A DNA stretch of 64,000 nucleotides from Actinoallomurus iriomotensis (lineage in GTDB: Bacteria > Actinomycetota > Actinomycetes > Streptosporangiales > Streptosporangiaceae). Position 1 is the stretch's first letter. Each line of letters opens with the position of its first letter. The DNA lies in the NCBI RefSeq assembly GCF_030269445.1, contig NZ_BSTJ01000003.1, forward strand, positions 496,001 to 560,000, written 5' to 3'. The notes under the pieces were generated by a model that searched no databases, was not told the origin of the DNA, and saw only the letters and a program-made list of their open reading frames with translations. The translations under genes and the position numbers were made by a program. Shown here piece by piece: positions 43,501 through 51,647 of the stretch.

Positions 43501-44483
43501 GCCTGGGCGACGCGATCGACTCGGTCATCGACATGCGCGCGGCCGGACGGGTGCCGCGTACGCCGGGCAGCGGGCTGACCATGGACAAGATGAACTTCCT
43601 GGCCGCCATCCCCCGGATCGACGGCCGGTCGCGTACGGACGACCTGGCGACCGCGACCCGGATGATGGCCGAGAGCGTGACCGACTCCTGGGAGGGACCG
43701 GTCGCGCCGCCCGTACGCATGCTGCCCGCAGTGCTGCCCGCCGAGCGGCTGCCCGGCCCGGTGGGCCGCATGCGGGTGGCGCTCGGCTGGGGCGAGGCGG
43801 ACCTGGCCCCGGTCTGGCACGACTTCGACAGCCGGCCGCACCTGACCGTCCTCGGCGACATCGAGAGCGGCAAGACCGGCGTGCTGCGGCTCATCGCCCA
43901 GGCCATCCCCCGTGCGTACCGTCCGGGCGAGGCCGAGGTGATCGTGATCGACTCGCGGCGGGCGCTGCTCGAGGTCGTGCCGGAGGAGTACCGGCTGGGC
44001 TTCGCGTTCTCCGCCTCGGCAGCGAGCGAGCTGGTCGAACGCGCCGCGACCCGGCTGCGCGAGCGGATGCCCGGCGCCGACGTGACCCCGGCGCGGCTCG
44101 CACGGCGCGACTGGTGGGAGGGCCCGGACGTGTACGTCATCGTCGACGACTACGACCTGCTCACCGGCCCGATGGGCGGCCCGCTCAACGCACTGATCGA
44201 CCTGCTGCCGCAGGCCGCCGACATCGGCCTGCACGTGGTAGTGGCCCGCAACGCGGCCGGCTCGGGCCGCCTGTCGATGGACGCGGTCGTACGGCGGCTG
44301 CAGGAGTCCAACACACCGGACCTGGCCCTGTCCTGCCCGCCGAACGAGATGCCGCTGCTGAACGGCATGCGCCCCCGGCAGTTCCCGCCGGGACGCGGTC
44401 TCGTGGTGACACGCCGCAGCGCCACCCAGCTCCAGGTCGGCTGGCTCCCCCCGTCCGCCGAGGAACCGGGAGACCCCCGATGA
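40512..44483 (+). CDS. eccC: Type VII secretion FtsK/SpoIIIE ATPase EccC
   Basis: 1323 residues, full length for a fused EccCa-Cb. Two membrane segments (about 36-57 and 62-80) are followed by the DUF stalk and three FtsK-type ATPase domains. D1 has GATGSGKS (K487) and VVVDE; D2 has GGTQAGKS (K838) with VIDG; D3 has GDIESGKT (K1121) with VIVDD. D1 keeps both Walker motifs, as needed for the motor activity known for the family; D2 and D3 bind substrate tails. The GTG has AAAGGACAG upstream. The stop overlaps the mycosin start (ATGA). Confidence 0.95.
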   Translation: MSTTLFRRPPRQSPPEMPGGELSLQEPPVLPEAPTGNLGMLLMYLPMAIGSSMTILLFVSPSKPGLGLLAAGLMAMTSMTMVFGQVGRATSERKRRMRGERRDYLRYLAQTRKKVRGVATAQRESLAWQHPDPAGLWSVAMSSRLWERRPTHPDFAEVRIGTGPQRLAMTMTPMQTKPVEDLEPLCARALRRFIRAYTTVTDLPAAVFLRGFAQVRLRGDETAGRELIRALLAQLVTFHSPDELRIAVCAAPEHADEWEWAKWLPHNQHGTEQDGAGQARLHADGIDALDALLATEMEGRGRFEPGATPTRDEPYVVIVVDGVEVPAESRLAGTGYRNSIVLNVSSGLPMAPGRGTLRLDVTDETMEMVRFDRGGEEIRTSLGRPDRLSVPRATALARTISPFRLGATADVAEPMLTDFDLGTLLGVGDLDALEPSRVWSRADGPDRLRVPIGIAEDGSRVELDIKESAQGGMGPHGLLIGATGSGKSELLRTLVLAMAITHSSEVLNFVLVDFKGGATFLGLDGLPHTSAVITNLADEAPLVQRMQDALQGEMMRRQELLRRAGNYSSLREYEAARANGALLDPLPTLFVVVDEFSELLASHPDFSELFVMIGRLGRSLGVHLLLASQRIDDGRMHKLESHLSYRIGLRTFSAMESRSVIGVPDAYQLPNAPGNGYMRSDVATLVRFKAAYVSGRYRRRTAEQRQEEVRRQVVPFSSAPVAVPEAAPAPEPVPAAPDEHVETLLQVAVARLRDAGPPAHQVWLPPLADPPTLDQVLPPLVPDPDLGLTAATWPGRGGLVVPVAVVDKPYEQVRDLMMVDLSGVGGHVGIAGGTQAGKSTLLRTLISVLALTHTPIEVQFYCVDLGGGTLSTLSELPHVGGVSGRMDTERVSRTIAEVQAVLSRRERLFAEHGIENMAAYRALRREGHFADDPHGDVFLVIDGWASLRSDFEEHDGPIRQLAARGLTYGVHLMVSSGRWSDIPSVLRDQLGTRLELRLGDAIDSVIDMRAAGRVPRTPGSGLTMDKMNFLAAIPRIDGRSRTDDLATATRMMAESVTDSWEGPVAPPVRMLPAVLPAERLPGPVGRMRVALGWGEADLAPVWHDFDSRPHLTVLGDIESGKTGVLRLIAQAIPRAYRPGEAEVIVIDSRRALLEVVPEEYRLGFAFSASAASELVERAATRLRERMPGADVTPARLARRDWWEGPDVYVIVDDYDLLTGPMGGPLNALIDLLPQAADIGLHVVVARNAAGSGRLSMDAVVRRLQESNTPDLALSCPPNEMPLLNGMRPRQFPPGRGLVVTRRSATQLQVGWLPPSAEEPGDPR

Positions 44484-44755
44484 CCGAGCCGTACCCGCGC
44501 CCCGCACGGCCCACCGGACACACTGACCACCCGCCACGAGACGCGAGGCCGGTACGGGCGGGTGCGACACCACTCCCCCCAGGGCGGGATGACACGCCGC
44601 GACACCACCCGACTTCGGATCGATTCGCCCACGCCGCCCGCCGAGAAACCACGAGACCACCGATGACCGAGCCCCATCCGGGCGACCGCCCCCCACGGGG
44701 CGCGAGGCCGGTACGGGCGGGTGCGAAACCGCGTGTCGCCGGTGGCCGTCGGTCG
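44390..44755. repeat. Tandem 183-bp duplication across the eccC-mycosin junction
   Basis: The segment from about 44390 to 44572 recurs, diverged, at about 44573-44755 with a 183-bp period. Matching blocks are TGACACGCCGC (44407 and 44590), CCGCCGAGAAACC-type sequence (44451 and 44634), CCGATGACCGAGCC (44478 and 44661) and GCGAGGCCGGTACGGGCGGGTGCGA (44518 region and 44701 region). The period is a multiple of three, so both ATGs stay in the mycosin frame. Copy 2 holds a decayed eccC end. Confidence 0.85.
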
Positions 44756-45937
44756 GCGGTGGTCGGGACGCGTGCGCTCGCGGCGGTGGTCGCGGGAGGG
44801 GTGCTGACCGGTATGCCGGTCAGCACCGGGACTCCGGCCGGCGCGGCGGTGCGGTGCGCGGTGCCGGCGAGGACGGTCGTCCGCGCCGAGCCGTGGGCGC
44901 AGCGGGCGATGGCGCCCGAGCGTGCCTGGGTGCTGACGCGGGGCGGAGGCCTCGTCGTGGGGGTGGTCGACACCGGCGTGAGCGCCGCGGCGCCCGCACT
45001 GGCCGGGTCGGTCCTGCCCGGGCGGGACGTCACCACGAACCGCGCCGCGAACGTCGACTGCCGGGGGCACGGGACGTTCCTCGCCGGGCTGCTGGCCGCG
45101 CGGCCGACCACCGGGAGCGGGCTGGCCGGGATCGCGCCGGGAGCCCGCATCCTGCCGATCGGCGTCGCCCGCGACGAGCAGCAGGTCGATCCCGGACGTC
45201 TCGCGACCGGTATCCGGGCGGCGGTCGACGGCGGCGCGCGCATCGTCGCGGTCGGCGTCGCGACCGCGACCGCCCCGGCTGCCCTGCGCGCCGCGGTCCG
45301 CTACGCCACCGGCCATGACGTCCTCGTCGTCGCCTCGACCGACCCGCCGGGCATGACGTCCTCCGGCGCGCCGTCCTACCCGGCCGCCCTGCCGGGCGTG
45401 CTGGCCGTCGCCTCGATCCAGTCCGACGGCAGACCGGTCTCCTCGGGACAGGCCGCCACGGCCGCACCGGCGCTGGCGGCACCGGGCGCCGGCCTGGTGA
45501 GCATCGCGCCCCGGGGAAACGGGAACGTCGTCGCGTCCGGAAGCGGAGTGGCGGTCGCGTTCGTGGCCGGCGCGGCCGCACTGGTACGCGACTACCGGCC
45601 GTCGCTCAACGCCGCCCAGGTGGCACACCGCCTTGAGGCCACCGCCGACCACCCGACCGGACGGCTGCCCGACCCCGCACTGGGCTACGGAATGGTCGAC
45701 CCGGTCGCGGCGGTGACGACGGCGCTCCCGGAGGAGTCCGGCGAGAGCACGCCGAAGCCCCAGGACAGGCCGGTCGAGATCGTCCTGCCCGCGCCGGAGA
45801 ACCGGCGCTCGGCGCACCTCGCCCTCATCACCTCGGCCGCCGTCACGGGCTGCGCGGCACTGGGCGGCCTCGCCGTCGCCACGATCCGCCGCGGCCGCCG
45901 CCGCGGCTGGCGCCCTGCCACCACCGACAAGACCTGA
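44480..45937 (+). CDS. Mycosin-like subtilase of the ESX locus, catalytic residues altered
   Basis: 485 residues from the ATG at 44480 (GGGAG upstream, overlapping the eccC stop); a second in-frame ATG at 44663, created by the local duplication, would give 424. It has a signal-peptide-like segment (VVAGGVLTGMPVSTGTPAGAA), a subtilase domain and a C-terminal membrane anchor (LALITSAAVTGCAALGGLAV) followed by Arg, the mycosin layout. The Asp (VVDTGVS) and His (CRGHGTFLAG) of the triad are present. The Ser motif G-T-S-x-A-x-P-x-V-A-G reads G-S-G-V-A-V-A-F-V-A-G, so Gly replaces the nucleophile, and the oxyanion Asn region reads VVASTD. It is probably a structural pseudoprotease: in mycobacteria MycP also stabilises the complex without proteolysis. 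Confidence 0.85.
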   Translation: MTEPYPRPARPTGHTDHPPRDARPVRAGATPLPPGRDDTPRHHPTSDRFAHAARRETTRPPMTEPHPGDRPPRGARPVRAGAKPRVAGGRRSAVVGTRALAAVVAGGVLTGMPVSTGTPAGAAVRCAVPARTVVRAEPWAQRAMAPERAWVLTRGGGLVVGVVDTGVSAAAPALAGSVLPGRDVTTNRAANVDCRGHGTFLAGLLAARPTTGSGLAGIAPGARILPIGVARDEQQVDPGRLATGIRAAVDGGARIVAVGVATATAPAALRAAVRYATGHDVLVVASTDPPGMTSSGAPSYPAALPGVLAVASIQSDGRPVSSGQAATAAPALAAPGAGLVSIAPRGNGNVVASGSGVAVAFVAGAAALVRDYRPSLNAAQVAHRLEATADHPTGRLPDPALGYGMVDPVAAVTTALPEESGESTPKPQDRPVEIVLPAPENRRSAHLALITSAAVTGCAALGGLAVATIRRGRRRGWRPATTDKT

Positions 45938-46099
45938 CCCCCACCGCGGGCCGCACAGGAACCGAGTCGAACCCACACAGCCGAGGCGGCCGCCGGGGAT
46001 CGTAGGGATCGTGAACACATCCTGCGAATCCACCGCCGAGGACACCTGCCCGCTTGTCCACCGGTGCCGGTTGTCGCCGTCGGGACAGACCGTCACGTT

Positions 46100-46625
46100 C
46101 GTCGCCGATTCGCTGCGCGCGTATCTCAGAACGATCGGCTCGCGGTGGCGCAAGCCGCCGCCGGGCGGATCGCGCTGGTCGTACCCGCGGCTGCTGCGGC
46201 ACGACCAGCGGCCGGCCGACATGGCCGGCGGGACCGGCGTCGCCCCCTCCACGATCCGCCGCTGGGTCTGGGAGGTCATCGAGTCGCCCCCCAAGCGGGC
46301 GCCCCGCCTGCACCGCGCCCGCCAGGCCGGTCCGGCGAGGTCGCCATCGCCCGCCACAACGAGGTCGTCCAGAAGTCGCGGGACCACGACCTGGCCGCGC
46401 CGGCCGACCTCGGCTTCGTCGGTCTCGACGACACCGTCGGAACCGACACCGAAGCCGACCGGGCGCCCGCCGTCATCACCGGGAAGAAGGCGGCCCGCGA
46501 CAAGCCGCTCCGCACCCATAAGCAGGTCAACCGGCTCATCGCCGCCGAACGCGCCGTCTGCGAGCACGCGTTCGCGTACTTGAAAGCGTGGCGGACCTTG
46601 GCCAAGGTCCGCTTCGACCGGGCCT
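46100..46625 (+). pseudogene. Degenerate IS5-type transposase relic
   Basis: Two frames carry pieces of one transposase. Frame at 46011 reads MAGGTGVAPSTIRRWVWEVIE (an HTH_Tnp-like helix-turn-helix, about 46220-46280). A shifted frame reads ITGKKAARDKPL, then KQVNRLIAAERAVCEHAFAYLKAW, the end of a DDE_Tnp_4-type domain (about 46478-46610). The middle is lost or shifted and no terminal repeats are visible. It marks an old insertion downstream of the mycosin gene. Confidence 0.6.
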
Positions 46626-46698
46626 GCGCGCCCCGCTCGTCGTCACCCCGGGACAGACGATCACCGGGCACCGGCGTGCCCTCACGACGCTCGTGTCC

Positions 46699-46860
46699 TC
46701 AGATCGACCGCGCCGGCTCGGCTGCCCGCGCCAGGTGCTCGGCTTTGACGGCAGTCCAGCGCTCAGCGGCGCCGGCGCTCTCGCCATCGCGCAGCACCGA
46801 ACCGCCGAACACCACGAACCGGCTCGTCCGCGCTCGCTCACCGATGCGGTCGGTGAGCAT
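46699..46860 (-). CDS. Possible small protein, unrecognised
   Basis: A 53-residue reading frame from an ATG at 46860 with GGAG 6 nt upstream. It is Arg/Ala/Glu-rich and probably helical (GERARTSRFVVFGGSVLRDG then AERWTAVKAEHLARAAE), with third-position GC like real genes here. It lies between the transposase relic and the LuxR gene. It could be an intact small gene or the remnant of a longer one. No family recognised. Confidence 0.35.
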   Translation of the reverse strand: MLTDRIGERARTSRFVVFGGSVLRDGESAGAAERWTAVKAEHLARAAEPARSI

Positions 46861-47004
46861 GGTGGTCTCCAAACCGACGTTGGTTGTCGTGTGTCTGGAC
46901 CCTCACTATGGCGCAACTTCCCTTGACTACCGCACATTCACCCGTACTCTGTGTTGAAGTTAGGTATTGAATGTTGGGAAAACCACATCGGGACGGAGCC
47001 TCAC

Positions 47005-49866
47005 GTGGCTGTCTGCTCTCCCCATCCCACTCTGGTCGGTCGTGACGACGAGCTCGATCTCCTGAGCCGGCTGCTGGGCGAAGTCATGGGCGGCACCGGC
47101 CGTTCGGTGTGGATCGAGGGTGAGCCGGGGATCGGCAAGTCGGCGCTGCTGGAGTCGTTCCTGGCCGAGGCCGCGCGGCGGGGGTGCGCGGTGCGCTCGG
47201 CCACGGCGGAGGAGTTCGGGCACCGCGTTCCGCTGCACGTCATGCTGGAGTGCCTCGGCGCGACGCCGGGTTCGGCCGACCCCGCGCTGCGCGACGTCGT
47301 GGAGCTGCTCTCGTGCGGGGCGCGGGCCGCGCACGGCGACCCGGTCACGGCGGCGGCCGAGCGCCTGCTCGGCCACGTGGACCGGCTCACCGCGGACGGC
47401 CCCCTGGTGCTCGCCGTCGACGACCTGCAGTGGGCCGACGAGTTCAGCGTTCCGCTGCTGCACCGGCTGAGCCGCCTCGCGCTCCGCAGGCCGCTCCTGC
47501 TGGTCTGCGTCTGCCGCCCGGCCCCGCACGACGACCTCGTGACGCTGAGGCGTGGACTGACCACCTCGGGCGCCGAAGTGCTCCGGCTCTCCGCGCTCAC
47601 GCCCGCGGCCGTGGCGACGCTGACCGCCGGCCTGGCCGCCGCGCTCACCGTACGGCCGGAAGGGCGGCCCTCGATCTCCCCCGCCCTCCGCGAAACCGCC
47701 GAACAGGCCGCCGGCAATCCCGCCTACCTACGCGAACTGCTCGCCGCGCTGGCCCGCGAGGACCGGTTGCGGTGGGACGGCGACACCGCCGACGTCGACT
47801 CGGCGGACCCACCGCGGACGCTCGCCGACGCGGTCACGGACCGGCTGGCCTTCCTGTCACCCGGCGCCCTCGAACTCCTCCGTACGGCGGCGATCCTGGG
47901 CCGGGCGTTCTCGGTGACCTGTCTGGAAGCGGTCGTCGGCCGTTCCGCGCTGGAGCTGACCGCGGCGCTGGAAGAGGCGACGGCCACCGGGGTGCTCGCC
48001 GAGTCCGAGCTGCTCCTCGCCTTCCGGCACCCCATGGTCCGGCAGGCCCTGTACGAACGCCCGCCGGCCGGGCTGCGTCTCGCCCTGCACCTGCAGGCGG
48101 CGCGTGCCCTCGCCGACGCCGGGCTGGCCGTCGAGCACGTGGCCGAGCAGCTCCTCGCGGCGCTGCGGACGTCCGAACACGTGCCGGTCGGCGGCTGGGC
48201 CGTCGACTGGCTGCTCGTCGCGGGCCGTACGCTCGTGGGCCGCGCCCCTCGGGACGCCGCCGAGTTGCTCGGCCTCGCCGTCGCCGGTCTGCCCGCGGAC
48301 GATCCCCGGCGCGAGTCGCTGGAGGCGATCCTGGCCACGGCGCTGGTCCTGCTCGGCCGGCGCGACGAGGCCGTACGGCTCGCCGAGAAGGTCGCCGCCG
48401 CGACCCGTGACCCCGTACGGGCCGCCGAGATGAGCTGGACCGCCGCGTGGGCGATGACGGACGACGACCGTCACGAGGCGGCGCTCACGGTCCTCGGCCG
48501 GGCGCTGCGGGCCCCGGGCCTGAGCCCGGCCTGGTCCGCCCGGCTGCACGCGATGCTCGCCCGCGCCGCGATCGCCGACGGCGACCTGGGGCGGGCCCGC
48601 GCCGCCGCGCGCCGGGCCCTGGACGAGGCCGCCCGGTCGGGCGACCGTCCCGCCGCCGCGGAGGCCGAGCACGCCGCCGGTCTCCTGCTCGGTCACCGTG
48701 GCGACCCGGCCGAGGCCGCCGCGCGTTTCGAGCACGGGCTGGCCGTCGCCGAGCTGTGCGACGACCCGGAAACCCACGACCTGCGCCTACGGCTGCGGCA
48801 GGACCGCGCGTACGCCCTGCTCGCCCAGGAACGCCACGCCGACGCCGACCTCGCGGCCGGGGAACTGCTCGCCGCCGCGGAGCGTACGGCCGCCCCGCCC
48901 CGCCTGGCCTGCGCGCGGGTCCTCGCCGCCGACGTCCACTACCACGCCGGCCGCTGGGACGCCGCCGTCGCCCAGCTCGACGCCGCCGCCGCGTCGGACG
49001 ACCTGATCCCGGCACGGGACCGGCGGTGGCTGCACGGGCTCGCCGCCGTGATCGCCGTCCATCGCGACGACCAGGCGTCGGCCGAGTCGCACCTCGGAGC
49101 GGTCCCGGCCGGTGAGACGTTCGCCGGAACGGCGTACGTCCCGCTCGCCCGTGCCCTGCTCGCCGAACGCCGCGACCTCACCGGCGAGGCGCTCGCCGTC
49201 CTCACCGGCCTGCTCGACCGGGCGGGCACGGTGTACCACCGGCACATCTGGCTGCCGGTCCTCCTCCGGCTGGCCCTCCGCGACGGCGACGACGCTCTGG
49301 CGCGGGCCGCCCGGGCCGCTGCCGGGGAACCGGCCGCGGCGGGCACACCGGCCGTAAGCCGGACCGCGGTGGCCCGGCACTGCGCGGGCCTGATCGAGTC
49401 CGACGCCGAGGCGCTGGGCGCCGCGGTGTCCGCCTACCGGGCCATGGGACGTCCGCTGCAACTGGCCCAGACGCTGGAGGACACGGCGGTGGTGCTGGCC
49501 GAGCGGGGCGACCTGCGGGCGGCGCGCACCGCGCACTCCGAGGCGACGGAGCTGTACACCGGGCTGGGCGCCCGCTGGGACCTCCTTCGCGCCGACACCC
49601 GCCTGCGCCGCCACGGGGTCCAGCGCCGGCGGGGGCCGCGCCGCCGGGCGGCCACCGGCTGGGAGGCCCTCACGCCCGCCGAGCTCACCGTCGCCCGTCT
49701 CGTCGCCGACGGTCGCCCGAACCCGGACATCGCCGCCAGCCTGTTCGTGTCCCGGCGCACCGTCGAGGTGCACGTGTCGCACATTCTGTCCAAGCTGGGC
49801 GTCCGCTCCCGGGTCGAGATCGCGCGGGAGGCGGCGGGCCGGTTGGAGCTGCCCTCCGCGGTCTGA
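47005..49866 (+). CDS. LAL-type LuxR regulator with AAA ATPase
   Basis: About 953 residues from the GTG at 47005 (GGGACGGAG upstream; an upstream GTG at 46951 lacks one). An N-terminal AAA/STAND ATPase has the Walker A EGEPGIGKSALL and Walker B LVLAVDDLQWADE. A long TPR-like helical middle and a C-terminal LuxR HTH (LTPAELTVARLVADG...ISRRTVEVHVSHILSKLGV order, seen as SLFVSRRTVEVHVSHILSKL) complete the LAL architecture. Such regulators activate secondary-metabolite or sugar operons on ligand/ATP binding. Its target is unclear; the ESX units are neighbours but not obviously its regulon. Confidence 0.92.
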   Translation: MAVCSPHPTLVGRDDELDLLSRLLGEVMGGTGRSVWIEGEPGIGKSALLESFLAEAARRGCAVRSATAEEFGHRVPLHVMLECLGATPGSADPALRDVVELLSCGARAAHGDPVTAAAERLLGHVDRLTADGPLVLAVDDLQWADEFSVPLLHRLSRLALRRPLLLVCVCRPAPHDDLVTLRRGLTTSGAEVLRLSALTPAAVATLTAGLAAALTVRPEGRPSISPALRETAEQAAGNPAYLRELLAALAREDRLRWDGDTADVDSADPPRTLADAVTDRLAFLSPGALELLRTAAILGRAFSVTCLEAVVGRSALELTAALEEATATGVLAESELLLAFRHPMVRQALYERPPAGLRLALHLQAARALADAGLAVEHVAEQLLAALRTSEHVPVGGWAVDWLLVAGRTLVGRAPRDAAELLGLAVAGLPADDPRRESLEAILATALVLLGRRDEAVRLAEKVAAATRDPVRAAEMSWTAAWAMTDDDRHEAALTVLGRALRAPGLSPAWSARLHAMLARAAIADGDLGRARAAARRALDEAARSGDRPAAAEAEHAAGLLLGHRGDPAEAAARFEHGLAVAELCDDPETHDLRLRLRQDRAYALLAQERHADADLAAGELLAAAERTAAPPRLACARVLAADVHYHAGRWDAAVAQLDAAAASDDLIPARDRRWLHGLAAVIAVHRDDQASAESHLGAVPAGETFAGTAYVPLARALLAERRDLTGEALAVLTGLLDRAGTVYHRHIWLPVLLRLALRDGDDALARAARAAAGEPAAAGTPAVSRTAVARHCAGLIESDAEALGAAVSAYRAMGRPLQLAQTLEDTAVVLAERGDLRAARTAHSEATELYTGLGARWDLLRADTRLRRHGVQRRRGPRRRAATGWEALTPAELTVARLVADGRPNPDIAASLFVSRRTVEVHVSHILSKLGVRSRVEIAREAAGRLELPSAV

Positions 49867-49889
49867 CGCGTCACGGACGACCACGAGCC

Positions 49890-49928
49890 CGTGGCCTCCG
49901 CCGGACCTCCGCCCCGGCGGAGGCCACG
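49890..49928. terminator. Bidirectional terminator between luxR-type and deoR-type genes
   Basis: A 15-bp perfect stem (arm CGTGGCCTCCGCCGG, 49890-49904, pairing with 49914-49928) with a 9-nt loop separates convergent genes ending at 49866 and 49943. Confidence 0.85.
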
Positions 49929-49942
49929 CCCGCGAGCGGGGG

Positions 49943-50704
49943 TCAGGCGCGTACGACGCGGGGGCCGGCCAGGCCGATCGCGGCGGCGGCGCCGTCGTCC
50001 AGGCCCGAGTCGGTGATCAGCAGGTCGACGTCGGACAGGGCGCCGAACCTGGCCAAAGAGTCGTTGCCGACCTTCGTGTGGTCGGCGAGCAGGATGGAGC
50101 GGCGAGCCGAGGCCATCATCGCGGCCTTCACCGACGCCTCGCCGGGGTCGGGCGTGGTGAGCCCGCGCTCCAGCGACAGACCGCTGGTCGCCATGAAGGC
50201 CGCGTCGACGTACATCTGCGACAGCGGCTGCAACAGCCAGTCGTCGACCGTCGCGTACGTGCTGCGGCGCACGCGGCCGCCCAGGATGATCACGGTGAGG
50301 TTGGCGCGCGGGGTGAGGATCGTGGCGAGCGGCAGGGAGTTGACGATCACGGTCAGCTCGCGGTCGGTCGGCATGATCTCGGCGAGGCGGCCCGTCGTGG
50401 AACCCGCGTCGATGATGATGGCGCCCTCGGCCGGGACCTCGGCCAGTGCGGTCTTGGCGATGCGCTCCTTCTCCGTGGTCATCAGGCCGTCGCGCGCCGA
50501 CAGGGCGGGGTCGACCGGAGGCCGGCCCACGGGGACCGCGCCCCCGTACACCCGGCGGACGGTGCCCGCGCGCTCGAGGACGGTCAGGTCACGCCGGATC
50601 GTCTCGCTGGTGACGGCGAACTCGTCCGCGAGGCTCATGACGTCGACCCGCCCCTGAGCGCGGGCGCGTCTCAGGATCTCCTGCTGCCGCTCCTCCGCCT
50701 GCAT
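49943..50704 (-). CDS. DeoR/GlpR-family regulator
   Basis: 253 residues: an N-terminal DeoR HTH (QQEILRRARAQGRVDVMSLAD then VTSETIRRDLTVLERAG, with the family YGGAV end) and a C-terminal sugar-phosphate-binding domain (AGSTTGRLAEIM phosphate loop, ILGGRVRRSTYA). DeoR/GlpR repressors respond to phosphorylated sugars and control sugar catabolic genes. No sugar operon is adjacent, so the target is elsewhere or autoregulatory. It is divergent from the ECF sigma gene. Confidence 0.92.
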   Translation of the reverse strand: MQAEERQQEILRRARAQGRVDVMSLADEFAVTSETIRRDLTVLERAGTVRRVYGGAVPVGRPPVDPALSARDGLMTTEKERIAKTALAEVPAEGAIIIDAGSTTGRLAEIMPTDRELTVIVNSLPLATILTPRANLTVIILGGRVRRSTYATVDDWLLQPLSQMYVDAAFMATSGLSLERGLTTPDPGEASVKAAMMASARRSILLADHTKVGNDSLARFGALSDVDLLITDSGLDDGAAAAIGLAGPRVVRA

Positions 50705-50706
50705 TG

Positions 50707-50719
50707 TGTGGTTTCACCA
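50707..50719. promoter_or_regulatory. Palindrome at the deoR-type start
   Basis: GTGGTTTCACCAC is a perfect 5-bp inverted repeat with a 3-nt centre, 2 nt upstream of the regulator's start codon and covering its ribosome-site region. It is a good candidate for an autoregulatory operator. The remaining divergent gap to 51001 is AT-richer at 50870-50930 and otherwise empty. Confidence 0.4.
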
Positions 50720-51001
50720 CCATTCCCTGTTGAATTCATCATCCAGGCCCGGCGGGAGACGGTCAACTCTCTCCGGTGCGCGGCTCGGACCCAACGCTCT
50801 CAGCTGCGCGGAGGCGACCATTCTGCCCGGTGAACGGCACACGTACATACGGGCCGGTACTGCCGCGAATCTTCAAAGTTTCAAATAAGTGGGCTCCACG
50901 ATGTAAGACATGCGGCTTCAGCAGATCGTGGATTACGCCACGCCTCATGGCGAAACCGAAAGAGCGCTCTCACGGCGCTCTGATCAGGAGAGGCCCGATC
51001 C

Positions 51002-51628
51002 ATGCGCACTCTGGAACGACCGATCTCCCCGGCCTCCGGGCACCCGCTCCGCACCCGCCCCGCGCGCGGCCGGGTCCGCCCCGCCCACGGGTCCGCGACC
51101 GGCCGGCCCGCACCGACCCCGGACCCGCACGCCCTCGTCCGCGAGCTCTACGCCGACAACGCCCCGGCGCTCCTGGCCTACGTCACCCGTCTGCTCTCCG
51201 ACCCGCACCAGGCCGAGGACGTCGTCCAGGAGACGATGGTCCGTGCCTGGCGTAACGCCGACCTGCTCGTCCCGGAGCGCGGTTCGGTGAACGGCTGGCT
51301 GATCCGGGTCGCGCACAACATCGCGGTGGACAAGATCCGCGCCCGCCGGTCGCGGCCGGCCGAGGTCGAGGAGAACGCCGCCGTGCCCGGCCGGTACGAC
51401 GATCACGCTCCGGCGGTGGTCGACTCGGTGTTCGTGGCCCGCGCGCTCGCCCGTCTCAGCCCGGCGCACCGCGAGATCCTGCGCGTCGTCTATTTCGCCG
51501 ACCACACGGCCGTCCAGGCGGCCGAGATCCTGAACCTCCCGGTCGGCACCGTGAAATCACGCACGTACCATGCGCTGCGCCGCCTGAGGGTCCACCTCGA
51601 CGAGGAAATGAGCGCTTCGTCCCGGTAG
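51002..51628 (+). CDS. ECF-type RNA polymerase sigma factor
   Basis: 208 residues. Region 2 (LVRELYADNAPALLAYVTRLL, then AEDVVQETMVRAW) and region 4 (LARLSPAHREILRVVYF, then NLPVGTVKSRTYHALRRL) are both clear, in the SigL/SigK style. The N-terminal 40 residues are Arg/Pro-rich and disordered. ATG with AGGAG upstream. No anti-sigma gene with zinc-binding or membrane motifs follows: the next gene converges. Regulation by a distant anti-sigma factor, or none, is implied. Confidence 0.92.
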   Translation: MRTLERPISPASGHPLRTRPARGRVRPAHGSATGRPAPTPDPHALVRELYADNAPALLAYVTRLLSDPHQAEDVVQETMVRAWRNADLLVPERGSVNGWLIRVAHNIAVDKIRARRSRPAEVEENAAVPGRYDDHAPAVVDSVFVARALARLSPAHREILRVVYFADHTAVQAAEILNLPVGTVKSRTYHALRRLRVHLDEEMSASSR

Positions 51629-51647
51629 ACCCGGCCCGCGCGGCGGG

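Noticed and set aside
41825-44479. N-terminal extension of the mycosin frame into eccC
   Set aside because: This part is a shadow of eccC; the ATG at 44480 overlaps the eccC stop and has a ribosome site.
45938-46950. Complete insertion sequence
   Set aside because: Only transposase fragments in two frames are visible, and no terminal inverted repeats or target duplication could be found by eye.
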